A stretch of 35,013 bases of DNA from a virus. Below are positions 1-7,579 of the stretch, one piece after another; position 1 is the first letter of the stretch, and each line of letters begins with the position of its first letter. The translations under genes were made by a program, and so were the position numbers. The DNA lies in IMG/VR virus record IMGVR_UViG_3300017437_000039, positions 1 to 35,013 of that record, one strand, 5' to 3'. The notes below the pieces were generated by a model. That model was not told the DNA's origin. It worked only from the letters and a program-made list of their open reading frames with translations, and made no database searches.

Positions 1-2
1 TT

Positions 3-866
3 ACCAATTCCTCTGCTATAGCAAAGGAGCATTGGAGGATTGTAATCTACGGACCACCGGGTCATGGCAAGACTGTACTTTCGGCGTCGTTTTCTGAGAA
101 ATTTCCGTCTTCTGAAGAATTTAAATCCAGACTTACTGCGGAAAAGAGAGAAGTGATTAAACTGACTGACATGCTGTGGATGGGGTTTGATAACGGCGCA
201 TGCAATAGCCTGGCATCATTGGGATTAGAGGTTGATGTGTTAGACTACGTCAGCTTGAGAAATAAATTTCCGAATCACTCAGCCTTAGATGTGTGCAATA
301 TGATGGTCAATGCTGCTGCGTCGGCCAAGGATAAAACAACTATTGTGGTCGATACTTTATCCAAGCAGGTAGATGAATATGAAGAATTTTGTAAAGCCTC
401 TTGTGAAGCACTTGTTCAGGATTCTAGTTTGGAAGTATTTGAAAAGAATTCCATACGAATGTATAGGCAATTAGCCAGTCTAAATCGCAAATTTAAAGCA
501 GATATGTTTTCTTTGAAAAAACATATAATAATGTGTTGCCATAGTCACATGCCGACTATAATGGATAAACCAGATGCAGATAAAGAGGAACTCAAAGCAT
601 TTCTCACTCTTCCAGGTGGAGCCAAGGTGGAACCACAACTTACAGGTCAGGCAAAAAAAATCTACCTCAATGACCCCTCCATGCAATTATTTCTCGTGGC
701 TCAAAAGTCAATGCGACAGGCGGGGAAGCTCATTAGAAAGCTCTACTCATCGCCGAATCAAAAAGCGCAATGCAAGAATCGTTTTGCTGGGTTAATGCCG
801 GAGGTAATAGAGGAACCACATCTTCGAGAGATATACAACATGGTGGTAGCAAAACTTCCAAATTAG
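3..866 (+). CDS. Sak4-like RecA-fold phage recombination ATPase (5' truncated)
   Basis: The reading frame is open from the first bases, so the start codon lies outside the window. The GTG at 153 is too late because the Walker A motif GPPGHGKT (nt 51-74) lies upstream of it in the same frame. A Walker B-like strand, TTIVVDTLS, follows at about nt 339-365, and a conserved-looking HIIMCCHSHMP strand at about 522-554. A short RecA-like core with GPPGxGKT and a hydrophobic strand ending in Asp fits phage Sak4/AAA_24 ATPases, which assist single-strand annealing and strand exchange at replication forks. The C-terminal part is basic. It is first in a tight + strand run with the polymerase, which supports a role in replication or recombination. 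Another RecA-fold phage ATPase, such as a helicase loader, remains possible. Confidence 0.72.
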   Translation, partial: TNSSAIAKEHWRIVIYGPPGHGKTVLSASFSEKFPSSEEFKSRLTAEKREVIKLTDMLWMGFDNGACNSLASLGLEVDVLDYVSLRNKFPNHSALDVCNMMVNAAASAKDKTTIVVDTLSKQVDEYEEFCKASCEALVQDSSLEVFEKNSIRMYRQLASLNRKFKADMFSLKKHIIMCCHSHMPTIMDKPDADKEELKAFLTLPGGAKVEPQLTGQAKKIYLNDPSMQLFLVAQKSMRQAGKLIRKLYSSPNQKAQCKNRFAGLMPEVIEEPHLREIYNMVVAKLPN

Positions 867-875
867 GAGGGTAGT

Positions 876-1181
876 ATGAGACGGGGTGCTAGAGAAAAGA
901 TTGTCATAAGACATGATGCCATAAAAGCTTTTTACAAGCGTATGGAGCAAGAATTTATTCTTACAGAAAAGTTAAAAAAACTTGAATGTCGATTAAGAAT
1001 ATGTGAGAATAAATCGAGGATAGCATACAATATATTAAATACAGCCGAGAAGTTAAAAACAATAGATTTTCATCAAAAGCTTTATGCGAAGTATGATAAG
1101 TTAGAACAAGACTATAAGTTAGAACCAGAATTTGGTGTTTTACGGCGGGAAGCCGCAGAAGGAGAAAAAGTAAATGACTGA
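876..1181 (+). CDS. Small basic alpha-helical protein, function unknown
   Basis: This is a 101-residue protein with an excellent start: AGGAGGG lies just before ATG 876, nine bases after the ATPase stop. The sequence is rich in Lys, Arg, Glu and Leu with heptad-like spacing, for example ILTEKLKKLECRLRICENK at about residues 28-46, so a helical or coiled-coil protein is likely. No catalytic motif is visible. The end overlaps the next start by 8 bases, which indicates translational coupling. Its place between the recombination ATPase and the polymerase suggests an accessory role in replication or recombination, but that is inference from context only. Confidence 0.7.
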   Translation: MRRGAREKIVIRHDAIKAFYKRMEQEFILTEKLKKLECRLRICENKSRIAYNILNTAEKLKTIDFHQKLYAKYDKLEQDYKLEPEFGVLRREAAEGEKVND

Positions 1182-1848
1182 TACAGATAGTATTGATGTA
1201 ACAAATGGTCTTGGTGGTTTTACCAATGAGGCAATTATTGCCAATATGGGTACGGCCGAACCTATTTTGGGGAAGGGATTTTATGCCACGGAGGTTACGC
1301 AACCAAAGTTGGTCTCTTATGTTGAAAATCGCTTGCAATTGCAGGTAATTTTGCGTCCTGTGTTGCTGACTGGGGAAGTTTGTAAAGCATCTTGGGCGAG
1401 GGTTTATGCGTTTATCACTTTACCAATTGTAATGCTGAACAAGGATGAAACAGAGGATTCTCTTACTGAGGAGGTGATTCGATCTAGAGTTCCAACTGCC
1501 CCAGAGATGGATAAGTTTTGCGAATTTGCAAGATCATTTAATCCTGATTTTCCACCTATTGATCATCGACAGGGTGGTGCATGGTGGAATAATGGGGTAA
1601 AGGTTGACACCACGATGGTAAAACAAGTACAAACTGAGAGAAATGCCGCTGCTATAATGTGGGCAGAGGAGATTAAAAACAGTCCACTAGTGGTAACAGG
1701 TTTACGTGGTGTAATTTGTGTTGGGCATTATAAATCAAAGAAAGACGATACTACTAGAGCTACAGTATCATATTTTTTAAACCCAGAATATGGTAATACC
1801 AAAGTGTTGCTAAATCCTCTAGATAGTAAGACCTTTATTGTAGAATAA
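1174..1848 (+). CDS. Unknown protein of the replication cluster
   Basis: The 224-residue protein starts at ATG 1174 behind AAGGAG. The N-terminus is Asp/Thr/Gly-rich, followed by alternating hydrophobic stretches such as LQLQVILRPVLLTGEV and ARVYAFITLPIVML that look like beta strands, a WW pair (GGAWWNNGV), and a beta-rich C-terminus ending NPLDSKTFIVE. No motif identifies it. A beta-rich protein next to a Sak4-type ATPase could be a single-stranded-DNA-binding protein, since such pairs are common in phages, but nothing in the sequence proves this. An 11-bp hairpin begins 21 bases after its stop. Confidence 0.65.
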   Translation: MTDTDSIDVTNGLGGFTNEAIIANMGTAEPILGKGFYATEVTQPKLVSYVENRLQLQVILRPVLLTGEVCKASWARVYAFITLPIVMLNKDETEDSLTEEVIRSRVPTAPEMDKFCEFARSFNPDFPPIDHRQGGAWWNNGVKVDTTMVKQVQTERNAAAIMWAEEIKNSPLVVTGLRGVICVGHYKSKKDDTTRATVSYFLNPEYGNTKVLLNPLDSKTFIVE

Positions 1849-1868
1849 TAGAATATACATAGGATATT

Positions 1869-1933
1869 AGTCCCGTCCGGTATGAACTCTTCTCGCTCAA
1901 AAAAGTGTACCACAAAAAATATCGGACGGGACT
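1869..1933 (+). other. Perfect 11-bp inverted repeat around the HNH start codon
   Basis: AGTCCCGTCCG (1869-1879) is exactly complementary to CGGACGGGACT (1923-1933). The 43-base loop contains ATG 1882, the start codon of the HNH gene, and the 3' arm lies inside that gene. The 3' arm runs into a T tract (TTTTT, 1933-1937), so the structure could end transcription after the upstream gene. It could instead hold the weak ribosome-binding region near 1861-1866 and the start codon in a structure that limits endonuclease translation. Its GC-rich stem stands out in this AT-rich genome. Confidence 0.75.
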
Positions 1934-2232
1934 TTTTGTATTACCTACCTGTTTATTCTGGTAAAAAAATGGTTAATTCAACTTTGGTAGACCAAGATTG
2001 GTGGAAGAGATTACATAATGTGAAGATTTATACAAATAGGGCACCTGATGGAAAACATGCCTATGCTAGGGTTGCGGTATATTTACACAGATTAATCACC
2101 AAATGCCCTGCACATTTACAGGTAGATCATTTGAATAATGATAAAATGGATAATAGACGTTGTAATCTGCAATGTGTTTCCAGACTACAAAATTTAAAAC
2201 GGCGTGATGCCCGTGGCAAAAGAAAACGCTAA
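1882..2232 (+). CDS. HNH homing-type endonuclease
   Basis: This is a 116-residue protein with a complete HNH pattern: LHRLI (His69), LQVDHLNNDKMDNRRCNLQ with Asp82-His83, Asn91 and Asn95, then a basic tail. The N-terminal stretch YLPVYSGKK...VDQDWWKRL resembles the segment that often precedes the HNH domain in free-standing phage endonucleases. This supports a start upstream of Met30, and ATG 1882 is the best available. Such enzymes cut DNA near their insertion site and spread by recombination repair. The 3' end overlaps the polymerase start by about 26 bases, so it sits against a favoured homing target. The start lies in the loop of a strong hairpin with only a weak ribosome site. Confidence 0.85.
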   Translation: MNSSRSKKCTTKNIGRDFLYYLPVYSGKKMVNSTLVDQDWWKRLHNVKIYTNRAPDGKHAYARVAVYLHRLITKCPAHLQVDHLNNDKMDNRRCNLQCVSRLQNLKRRDARGKRKR

Positions 2233-4588
2233 AGCTTTGGGATGTCTCTGTGACTCTTGCCCATTTGTAGAGCATAAATGCGTATTGCCTACCAAGCCAC
2301 CAAAGAAGGTACAGTATATCATAGTTGGCGAATCTCCGGGGTTAGATGAAGCATCAGAGGGAAAATTCTTTATAGGTAGATCTGGCAGATTATTGACAAG
2401 GTTGTTGGAGACTACCGGGCTAACTAGGAATGATGTTTACACTACAAATGCAATTCTATGCGAACCATCAAAAAAGACCATATCACTAGAGGCATTAAAG
2501 GCATGTCGGGCGAGGTTATATAACGAATTATCGTATGTACAATGTAATTACATTCTTGCATTCGGCGCAAAGGCTTTAGCTACACTAACAGGCCAGCAGA
2601 AGATATTATCCCACAATGGGTATATTTTCCAGGGAAAGAATTGGAACCGCTATGGAAAGAAGGGAGATTTGTTGGAAGCTGGTGCTGATTTTTCTAAGTA
2701 TCAGATATTAGCCTCTATCCATCCTGCGTTTGCCTTGCGATCACCTTCTTATACACATGTGATATTATCGAATTTGCAGAAAATGAAATTAGTAGCTAAT
2801 GGCCAATTGCAGAAACGAAAATGGCCAGAGATTATTATCAACCAGGATTCCCCAGAAATGCTAGAGGCGTTAGACAAATTGTCTTCGGCTACCTCTGTGG
2901 CGATTGATGTGGAGACTTCTGGAATCAACCCTCTGGTGGATAAATTGCGGTGCTTTTGTATAACCACTAGCCAAATCGCAATATCGGTTCCTTGGCCGAT
3001 TGAAAACCAAGAAGTTGCGGATAGGGTATTGGGTATTTTAAAAAATCCTGCTATTGGCAAGACATTATTAAATATGTCTTTCGATCTACAGGTATTTCAT
3101 GCAAACGGGATTCAAGTAGAAAATGCGGATTGCGATTTGTTAGTCCTAGATAGCTATCTATATCCAGACACAAGACATAGTCTCGCTTGGATCGCCGCAC
3201 GCGAACTGTGGTTGCCGGAATGGAAAGATAAAATCTCCACCGAAGTAAAGGACAAATCCTCTGCGAGATGGGAAAAATATCCAATTGAAGATCTAATGGT
3301 ATATAACGCTAGAGATGGGATAGTTACACAAACTCTGCGTGAGATGTTAATACCTAGACTTAAGCAACTGCAAAATGGGGAGGTTATATTTAAAGATTTA
3401 ATGAGATGTCATCAAATAGGCGTTAAGATGACAATCAGAGGAAATAGGATTGATTTTTCTAAAATAGACAATCTTCGCAAGGAATTGCATGAAAAGTTAA
3501 GTGCTACACAGAAAACCTTAAGTGAGTATTGCCTTGAAGCTTCAATTCCAGTTGGGAATATACAATCTATTCCTTATATAACTAAGGTATTTCAACTGTT
3601 CAACATAAAGTTTAAAAAGAAAACAGCTTCAGGAAAATTTTCATTAGATAAGTATGTATTGGTAGATATTATTGGTTCTGAAAATATCCCAGCCGCGAGG
3701 TACGCCAAAGCTCTGTTAGAGTATAGAGGGTATAAAAAACTATTATCTACCTATATCAACGGACTAAAAACTGACATGCGAGGATTTCTTCATCCAAATT
3801 GGAAACCTACCCTGTTAACTGGTAGATGGTCGTGTACCGATCCGAATATTCAAAATATTCCAAAAGCAATGAGGTCGTTGTTCAAGGCTCGTGATAATTG
3901 TTGGCTCGTGTCTGCTGATTTCAATGCCTTGGAGGTACGCATATTAGCTTTACTTGCAAAGGATAAATTGTTTCTTGAATACTTCGCTGAAGGAATTGAT
4001 CCACACCTAGCTACTGCTAAGCTGATTTTAAAGACGAACAACGTTACAAAAGCGCAAAGAAATATTGTTAAAGGAATTGTCTATGGGATAATATACGGGT
4101 CATCTTCTCAAACTGCATATACCAATATTACAGCCAAGGGACTGGAAGTCACGTTAGAACAGATAGAATGGGTCAAGGCTAAGCTTTTGCAAATGCATCC
4201 AGAATTAGTCCATTTTCATACTAAAATTTACCGGCAGGTATTTAAAAACCGTTGGGTAGAAATACCATTCACTAGTAGAAGAAAGTATTTTTTAGATACC
4301 ATTATTACTAGAGAACAAATAAACGAAGCGTATAATTATCCAATTCAGGGACTTGCGGCACATTTAATGAATCAGGCAGTAATTAAAATCTCTGGTCTAT
4401 TAGACTGGGGGGTAGAAACTATCTTTGCACAACTACATGATGAATTAGTTCTCGAAGGGCCGGATCCAGAACGTCTAAAGGAGATATTATTGACTAATTT
4501 ACAAACTTCTGCCACACTAGATGGTGTAACCATGACATTCCCGGTTGCACTTCATGTGGCCCAAAATTGGGGTGATATAGAGAAATGA
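2207..4588 (+). CDS. Uracil-DNA glycosylase (family 4) fused to proofreading family A DNA polymerase
   Basis: Residues are numbered from GTG 2204; ATG 2207 is the next codon and was preferred, though neither has a clear ribosome site. Residues about 13-200 form a family-4 uracil-DNA glycosylase: CLCDSC for the Fe-S cluster, GESPGLDE (42-49), FFIGRSG, TNAILC, a fourth Cys 15 residues later, and HPAFALR. Residues about 228-395 are a DnaQ-like 3'-5' exonuclease with DVE (Asp235, Glu237), N290-x3-D294 and Y367-x3-D371, all intact. The polymerase follows: motif A ADFNALEVR near 572, motif B RNIVKGIVYGIIYG (Arg619, Tyr627) and motif C LHDE (His745-Asp746-Glu747). The position equivalent to Phe762 of E. 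coli Pol I is Tyr, as in T7. It is the likely replicative polymerase, with uracil removal on the same chain. Confidence 0.93.
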   Translation: MPVAKENAKALGCLCDSCPFVEHKCVLPTKPPKKVQYIIVGESPGLDEASEGKFFIGRSGRLLTRLLETTGLTRNDVYTTNAILCEPSKKTISLEALKACRARLYNELSYVQCNYILAFGAKALATLTGQQKILSHNGYIFQGKNWNRYGKKGDLLEAGADFSKYQILASIHPAFALRSPSYTHVILSNLQKMKLVANGQLQKRKWPEIIINQDSPEMLEALDKLSSATSVAIDVETSGINPLVDKLRCFCITTSQIAISVPWPIENQEVADRVLGILKNPAIGKTLLNMSFDLQVFHANGIQVENADCDLLVLDSYLYPDTRHSLAWIAARELWLPEWKDKISTEVKDKSSARWEKYPIEDLMVYNARDGIVTQTLREMLIPRLKQLQNGEVIFKDLMRCHQIGVKMTIRGNRIDFSKIDNLRKELHEKLSATQKTLSEYCLEASIPVGNIQSIPYITKVFQLFNIKFKKKTASGKFSLDKYVLVDIIGSENIPAARYAKALLEYRGYKKLLSTYINGLKTDMRGFLHPNWKPTLLTGRWSCTDPNIQNIPKAMRSLFKARDNCWLVSADFNALEVRILALLAKDKLFLEYFAEGIDPHLATAKLILKTNNVTKAQRNIVKGIVYGIIYGSSSQTAYTNITAKGLEVTLEQIEWVKAKLLQMHPELVHFHTKIYRQVFKNRWVEIPFTSRRKYFLDTIITREQINEAYNYPIQGLAAHLMNQAVIKISGLLDWGVETIFAQLHDELVLEGPDPERLKEILLTNLQTSATLDGVTMTFPVALHVAQNWGDIEK

Positions 4589-4827
4589 TTAAGGTATTGA
4601 AATATGTTTTTATTGGCTTTTTAATTGCCATTCCAATTACAGCAATTAATCTCGGGTTATCCTATCGCTTTGCTACTAGGCATTATTACATCCAAATGCA
4701 CTACCATGAACCAGCTGTAGAAGAGGATATAGAAATCTTCATGAATTATATTACCTACAAGATAGGAATCTTATGTGATGCCCCCGAGGGATCGCAAATG
4801 CATTTTACTTGGTTGGAGGAATTATGA
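4585..4827 (+). CDS. Small single-pass membrane protein
   Basis: This is an 80-residue protein whose ATG overlaps the polymerase TGA as ATGA, so translation is coupled. A hydrophobic helix at residues about 6-26 (YVFIGFLIAIPITAINLGL) lies near the N-terminus, and the rest is hydrophilic and acidic. It could be an anchored membrane protein or a signal-anchor. No known lysis or spanin signature is seen. It opens a run of four overlapping genes that all carry membrane or export signals, which suggests a shared envelope-related role. Confidence 0.65.
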   Translation: MIKVLKYVFIGFLIAIPITAINLGLSYRFATRHYYIQMHYHEPAVEEDIEIFMNYITYKIGILCDAPEGSQMHFTWLEEL

Positions 4828-5144
4828 GAAAGTCTACAGATAAAAAATTAAAAAATGTTGACTATGTTAAATTGTCAGTTGTGGCTTTGGTTCTTTGTAC
4901 AATAGGGTCATTAGTAACTTTGGTAATCATTCCTGCTGGTTGTCTGTTTCCAAAACCACCACCGAGAATTGCTTTGGTACCTTTACCCACCGGATGTATA
5001 ATGCGTGTAGATGTAGATAAGAAGCAATGTGCGTTATCATGTACAGAAACCGCCCCACAAACATTAGACAATACTTTGTATCAGGAATTTTGTAACAAAA
5101 TGTGGGGGTATCTTAATGAATATTGGGTGGAGTTAGCTAAATGA
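4824..5144 (+). CDS. Cys-rich membrane protein, possible lipoprotein-like
   Basis: The start is ATG 4824, with GGAGGA at 4815-4820. The frame extends back to 4809, but the ribosome site and the ATGA overlap with the previous stop fix this start. The 106-residue product has a basic N-terminus, one hydrophobic helix at about residues 16-40, and IPAGC followed by a Pro-rich stretch (FPKPPP). IPAGC resembles a lipobox but has Pro at -3, so lipidation is doubtful. The C-terminal half carries several Cys residues, which would suit disulfide bonds outside the cytoplasm. Function is unknown. Confidence 0.6.
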   Translation: MRKSTDKKLKNVDYVKLSVVALVLCTIGSLVTLVIIPAGCLFPKPPPRIALVPLPTGCIMRVDVDKKQCALSCTETAPQTLDNTLYQEFCNKMWGYLNEYWVELAK

Positions 5145-6751
5145 TATGTTCAATATTTTTCTCTTTTTTGGGAGCATTTTCAGTCTATTCTGGGGTGCAT
5201 ATTGCCGAAGAAAATGGCGTTGCAATACCTGGTAGTCCATTTGCTAATGATGTTGCGGCGATTCAAGCGGCGGTGAATAGGGCGGCTGATGGAGATATTA
5301 TTCAATTAAAGGCCGGGCCAGGAGGTGTACAATTTGACTTTAGTCTAGGACAAAGAAGGGTACGTTTGTATGCTAATAATCCAACTAGCGGTTCTTCTCC
5401 AGCAGCCGTCGTCCCACCACCATCTTCTGTCGGGGGAAAATCTCTCACATTTATTGGAATACCTAGTAATGGAGTTGACAAACCTGTGTTGTACAGGGGT
5501 AATCAATTTTTTGAGATAGACATGGGAGCTAGTCCGGGGGGGATGAATGGAGAAAATACCCAGCACGATATAGTTTTCGACAATCTCCATTTTGCTGAGG
5601 CCGGTGCCATAACAGCCGCGGAAAGATTGCTTTCTAGTAGACTTTCTGCTTTTATCTTCCTTCGTCGAGTTCGATCATTTATTTTGAGAAATTGTCTATT
5701 TACACACACCAATTATCAACAAGATTTAAGGGATAATCTTATTGAGGATTTTCAGACTAGAGTATTGCATTTAGATAAACAAGGATTTGTTCTCCAAAGT
5801 GCGGTCCCCGGGGGGATAGCGAATACTGTAATTGTTTCTAAATTATTGCTAATAGAAGATAATGAAGTTGATTTATGTACTTCTTGTTTACCTTCTGATG
5901 TTGCTCCACGTAATGGGCAATTATATGGGTTTAATCTCCGTAGATCTGGACCTAATGCGAAAGTAATTGCGAGAAATAATAATATAAAAAATATATCTGG
6001 TAGCGGGTTATTAAGTATAGACAATTGGGGGGATGTAAATTTTTATGATAATTATATAGAATCTACCTATTGGCAGCATAATAGGGATGATTTAGGAACC
6101 GGAAGATTTTACAGAGGGGGAAGTCCAACTAGTGGTTTTCACCTAGAACATCTTGATGGATTTATGACTGCAAATCCAAATAACTACGGTAGTCTTTCTG
6201 CCGATAGAAATATAATTAATTCTCACTTATTAGATGCCAATGGAGTTGCTATTGCCAGACTTGAAAATGGTGGTGGGGATCAGAAAGTTATAAAATTAAC
6301 AGGTAATGTCATAAGTACTAAAAACGGACATTTTTCTATCGAATTATTTGGATTTAATAATGTTTACGTTGGTCATAATTATCTTCAAGGTTCTATGTTG
6401 TCACCATTAATGATTGGTAGACCAGATTTTTTAATCGATCCATCAATAACACCACATCCTTTTTCAACAGTAGGTGGTTCATATGTTGGAAACAACCTAA
6501 CGCGGGCTGCTTATGTTGATGCCGCAGTAATATTTTCTATAAGTGCAACAAATAATTCTATAGTAGGTGGTGGGGTACATTTTAATGATAATAATGTTTT
6601 ATTTTATTGTACTCCTGCTCCTTGTGGTAATACCTTGTCTGGATATACAGCATCCGGTGGAGTTGGGCAGGTAATTTCTAATTCTTTGAAAGCTGTTGGG
6701 GAATCTCAACCGAATTATCATTCAGAAAATTATGACCAGGAAGTCGAGTAA
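5141..6751 (+). CDS. Predicted secreted right-handed beta-helix protein
   Basis: The 536-residue protein starts at ATG 5141 behind GGAG and overlaps the previous stop as ATGA. The first 20 or so residues are hydrophobic (ICSIFFSFLGAFSVYSGVHI) and could be a signal peptide. Residues about 34-60 (DVAAIQAAVNRAADGDIIQL) match the opening motif of pectate-lyase-fold proteins. The rest is a run of short beta repeats rich in Asn, Gly and Asp, such as VIARNNNIKNISG, VNFYDNYIES and DVLFYC-like strands near the end. This fold is shared by polysaccharide lyases and phage tail spikes. The gene lies in the early + operon rather than among structural genes, so an exported enzyme or surface protein is as likely as a spike. 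No active site can be assigned by eye. Confidence 0.72.
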   Translation: MICSIFFSFLGAFSVYSGVHIAEENGVAIPGSPFANDVAAIQAAVNRAADGDIIQLKAGPGGVQFDFSLGQRRVRLYANNPTSGSSPAAVVPPPSSVGGKSLTFIGIPSNGVDKPVLYRGNQFFEIDMGASPGGMNGENTQHDIVFDNLHFAEAGAITAAERLLSSRLSAFIFLRRVRSFILRNCLFTHTNYQQDLRDNLIEDFQTRVLHLDKQGFVLQSAVPGGIANTVIVSKLLLIEDNEVDLCTSCLPSDVAPRNGQLYGFNLRRSGPNAKVIARNNNIKNISGSGLLSIDNWGDVNFYDNYIESTYWQHNRDDLGTGRFYRGGSPTSGFHLEHLDGFMTANPNNYGSLSADRNIINSHLLDANGVAIARLENGGGDQKVIKLTGNVISTKNGHFSIELFGFNNVYVGHNYLQGSMLSPLMIGRPDFLIDPSITPHPFSTVGGSYVGNNLTRAAYVDAAVIFSISATNNSIVGGGVHFNDNNVLFYCTPAPCGNTLSGYTASGGVGQVISNSLKAVGESQPNYHSENYDQEVE

Positions 6752-7058
6752 TTCTTGGCCATATTGGCTTGTAAGCCTCTGTGACGTGTTAATAATTGTG
6801 GGTACTATATTATCTATACTTTTTCTTGCGGCTCAAATAAGCTGCGCTATTAACTACAAATTTCCAGTATTATCCTTGGCTTCTGGTAGATATGCTGTTC
6901 TGACTTGCGATCAAGCATTGAATAGAATTAAGAGATATAAAGAATGGGATGAGGTTTTAATCGGAGGTGATGAGTCACATATTGGTACTTTTGCGATTTG
7001 TAAACTTATCAATGGTGTCTGGAAACTTAGTAGTGTTCCACATATAGAGTGCTGTTAA
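6732..7058 (+). CDS. Small membrane protein ending in Cys-Cys
   Basis: The frame opens at a TTG at 6696, but ATG 6732, which overlaps the previous gene by 20 bases, gives a basic N-terminus (MTRKSSNS) directly before a hydrophobic helix at about residues 12-36. That is a better membrane-protein start. The 108-residue product has several Cys residues and ends HIECC. No ribosome site is obvious at either start, so translation may depend on coupling. It is the last gene of the + operon, and its TAA overlaps the TAA of the convergent - strand gene in a TTAA palindrome. Function is unknown. Confidence 0.55.
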   Translation: MTRKSSNSWPYWLVSLCDVLIIVGTILSILFLAAQISCAINYKFPVLSLASGRYAVLTCDQALNRIKRYKEWDEVLIGGDESHIGTFAICKLINGVWKLSSVPHIECC

Positions 7059-7579
7059 GCTTTTCCTTTGAAATATTTCCTTCTAATTTCCGCAAGTTCC
7101 ATAGAACTAGGCATTTCCGTAGCGGGGGCATCCCCACTGGGAACTGGGTATTCACCTAAATTTTCCTCCCAGACTGGGGACAGTCCTTCAGGCATAAAAT
7201 ATTCCCACGCCTGCAATCTTCGTAGATATTCAGTGTCCCCAAAATCGAATGTAGGTTCGGTGGAGAAGGGATTTTCGTGATACATAGGACGGGGTGGGCT
7301 GGCTGCTTCAGGCCATGATTCAGTAGGAGGCATTTGTTCTAGCAATGGGTCCAGACGGATATTCCATTCTTCTCTATCTGGGAATCTGCGGACTTCGTGA
7401 ATTGCTCTTTGCCCCCAAGCTTCTGGTGTGCTATGCCAAAATGGCGTATAGTCACTTTCTACTGTAGGTAAATTACTGGGGCGGATTTCATTTTCTGGAT
7501 AGAATCTGGTAGCTCTTGCGGAAAATGGTTGCCCCCTTATTTGTTTCCAGTTAAGCCCTTTTGGGATACTCAGCGGCAT
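7055..7579 (-). CDS. Proline-rich hypothetical protein, last gene of late operon
   Basis: This 174-residue product is rich in Pro, Glu and Trp with little predicted hydrophobic core, for example SDYTPFWHSTPEAW and TESWPEAASPPRP. AGGAG lies 10 bases before the ATG, which overlaps the amidase stop as TAATG. The C-terminus is basic (ELAEIRRKYFKGKA). It has no recognised domain. As the promoter-distal gene after the lysis cassette it could be a late accessory or minor virion protein. No terminator hairpin follows, and its stop shares bases with the convergent gene. Confidence 0.6.
   Translation of the reverse strand: MPLSIPKGLNWKQIRGQPFSARATRFYPENEIRPSNLPTVESDYTPFWHSTPEAWGQRAIHEVRRFPDREEWNIRLDPLLEQMPPTESWPEAASPPRPMYHENPFSTEPTFDFGDTEYLRRLQAWEYFMPEGLSPVWEENLGEYPVPSGDAPATEMPSSMELAEIRRKYFKGKA

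Noticed and set aside
961-1338. 125-codon - strand frame under the early genes
   Set aside because: It is antisense to two + strand genes with good starts and overlapping coupling, and it has no ribosome site or neighbours on its strand.
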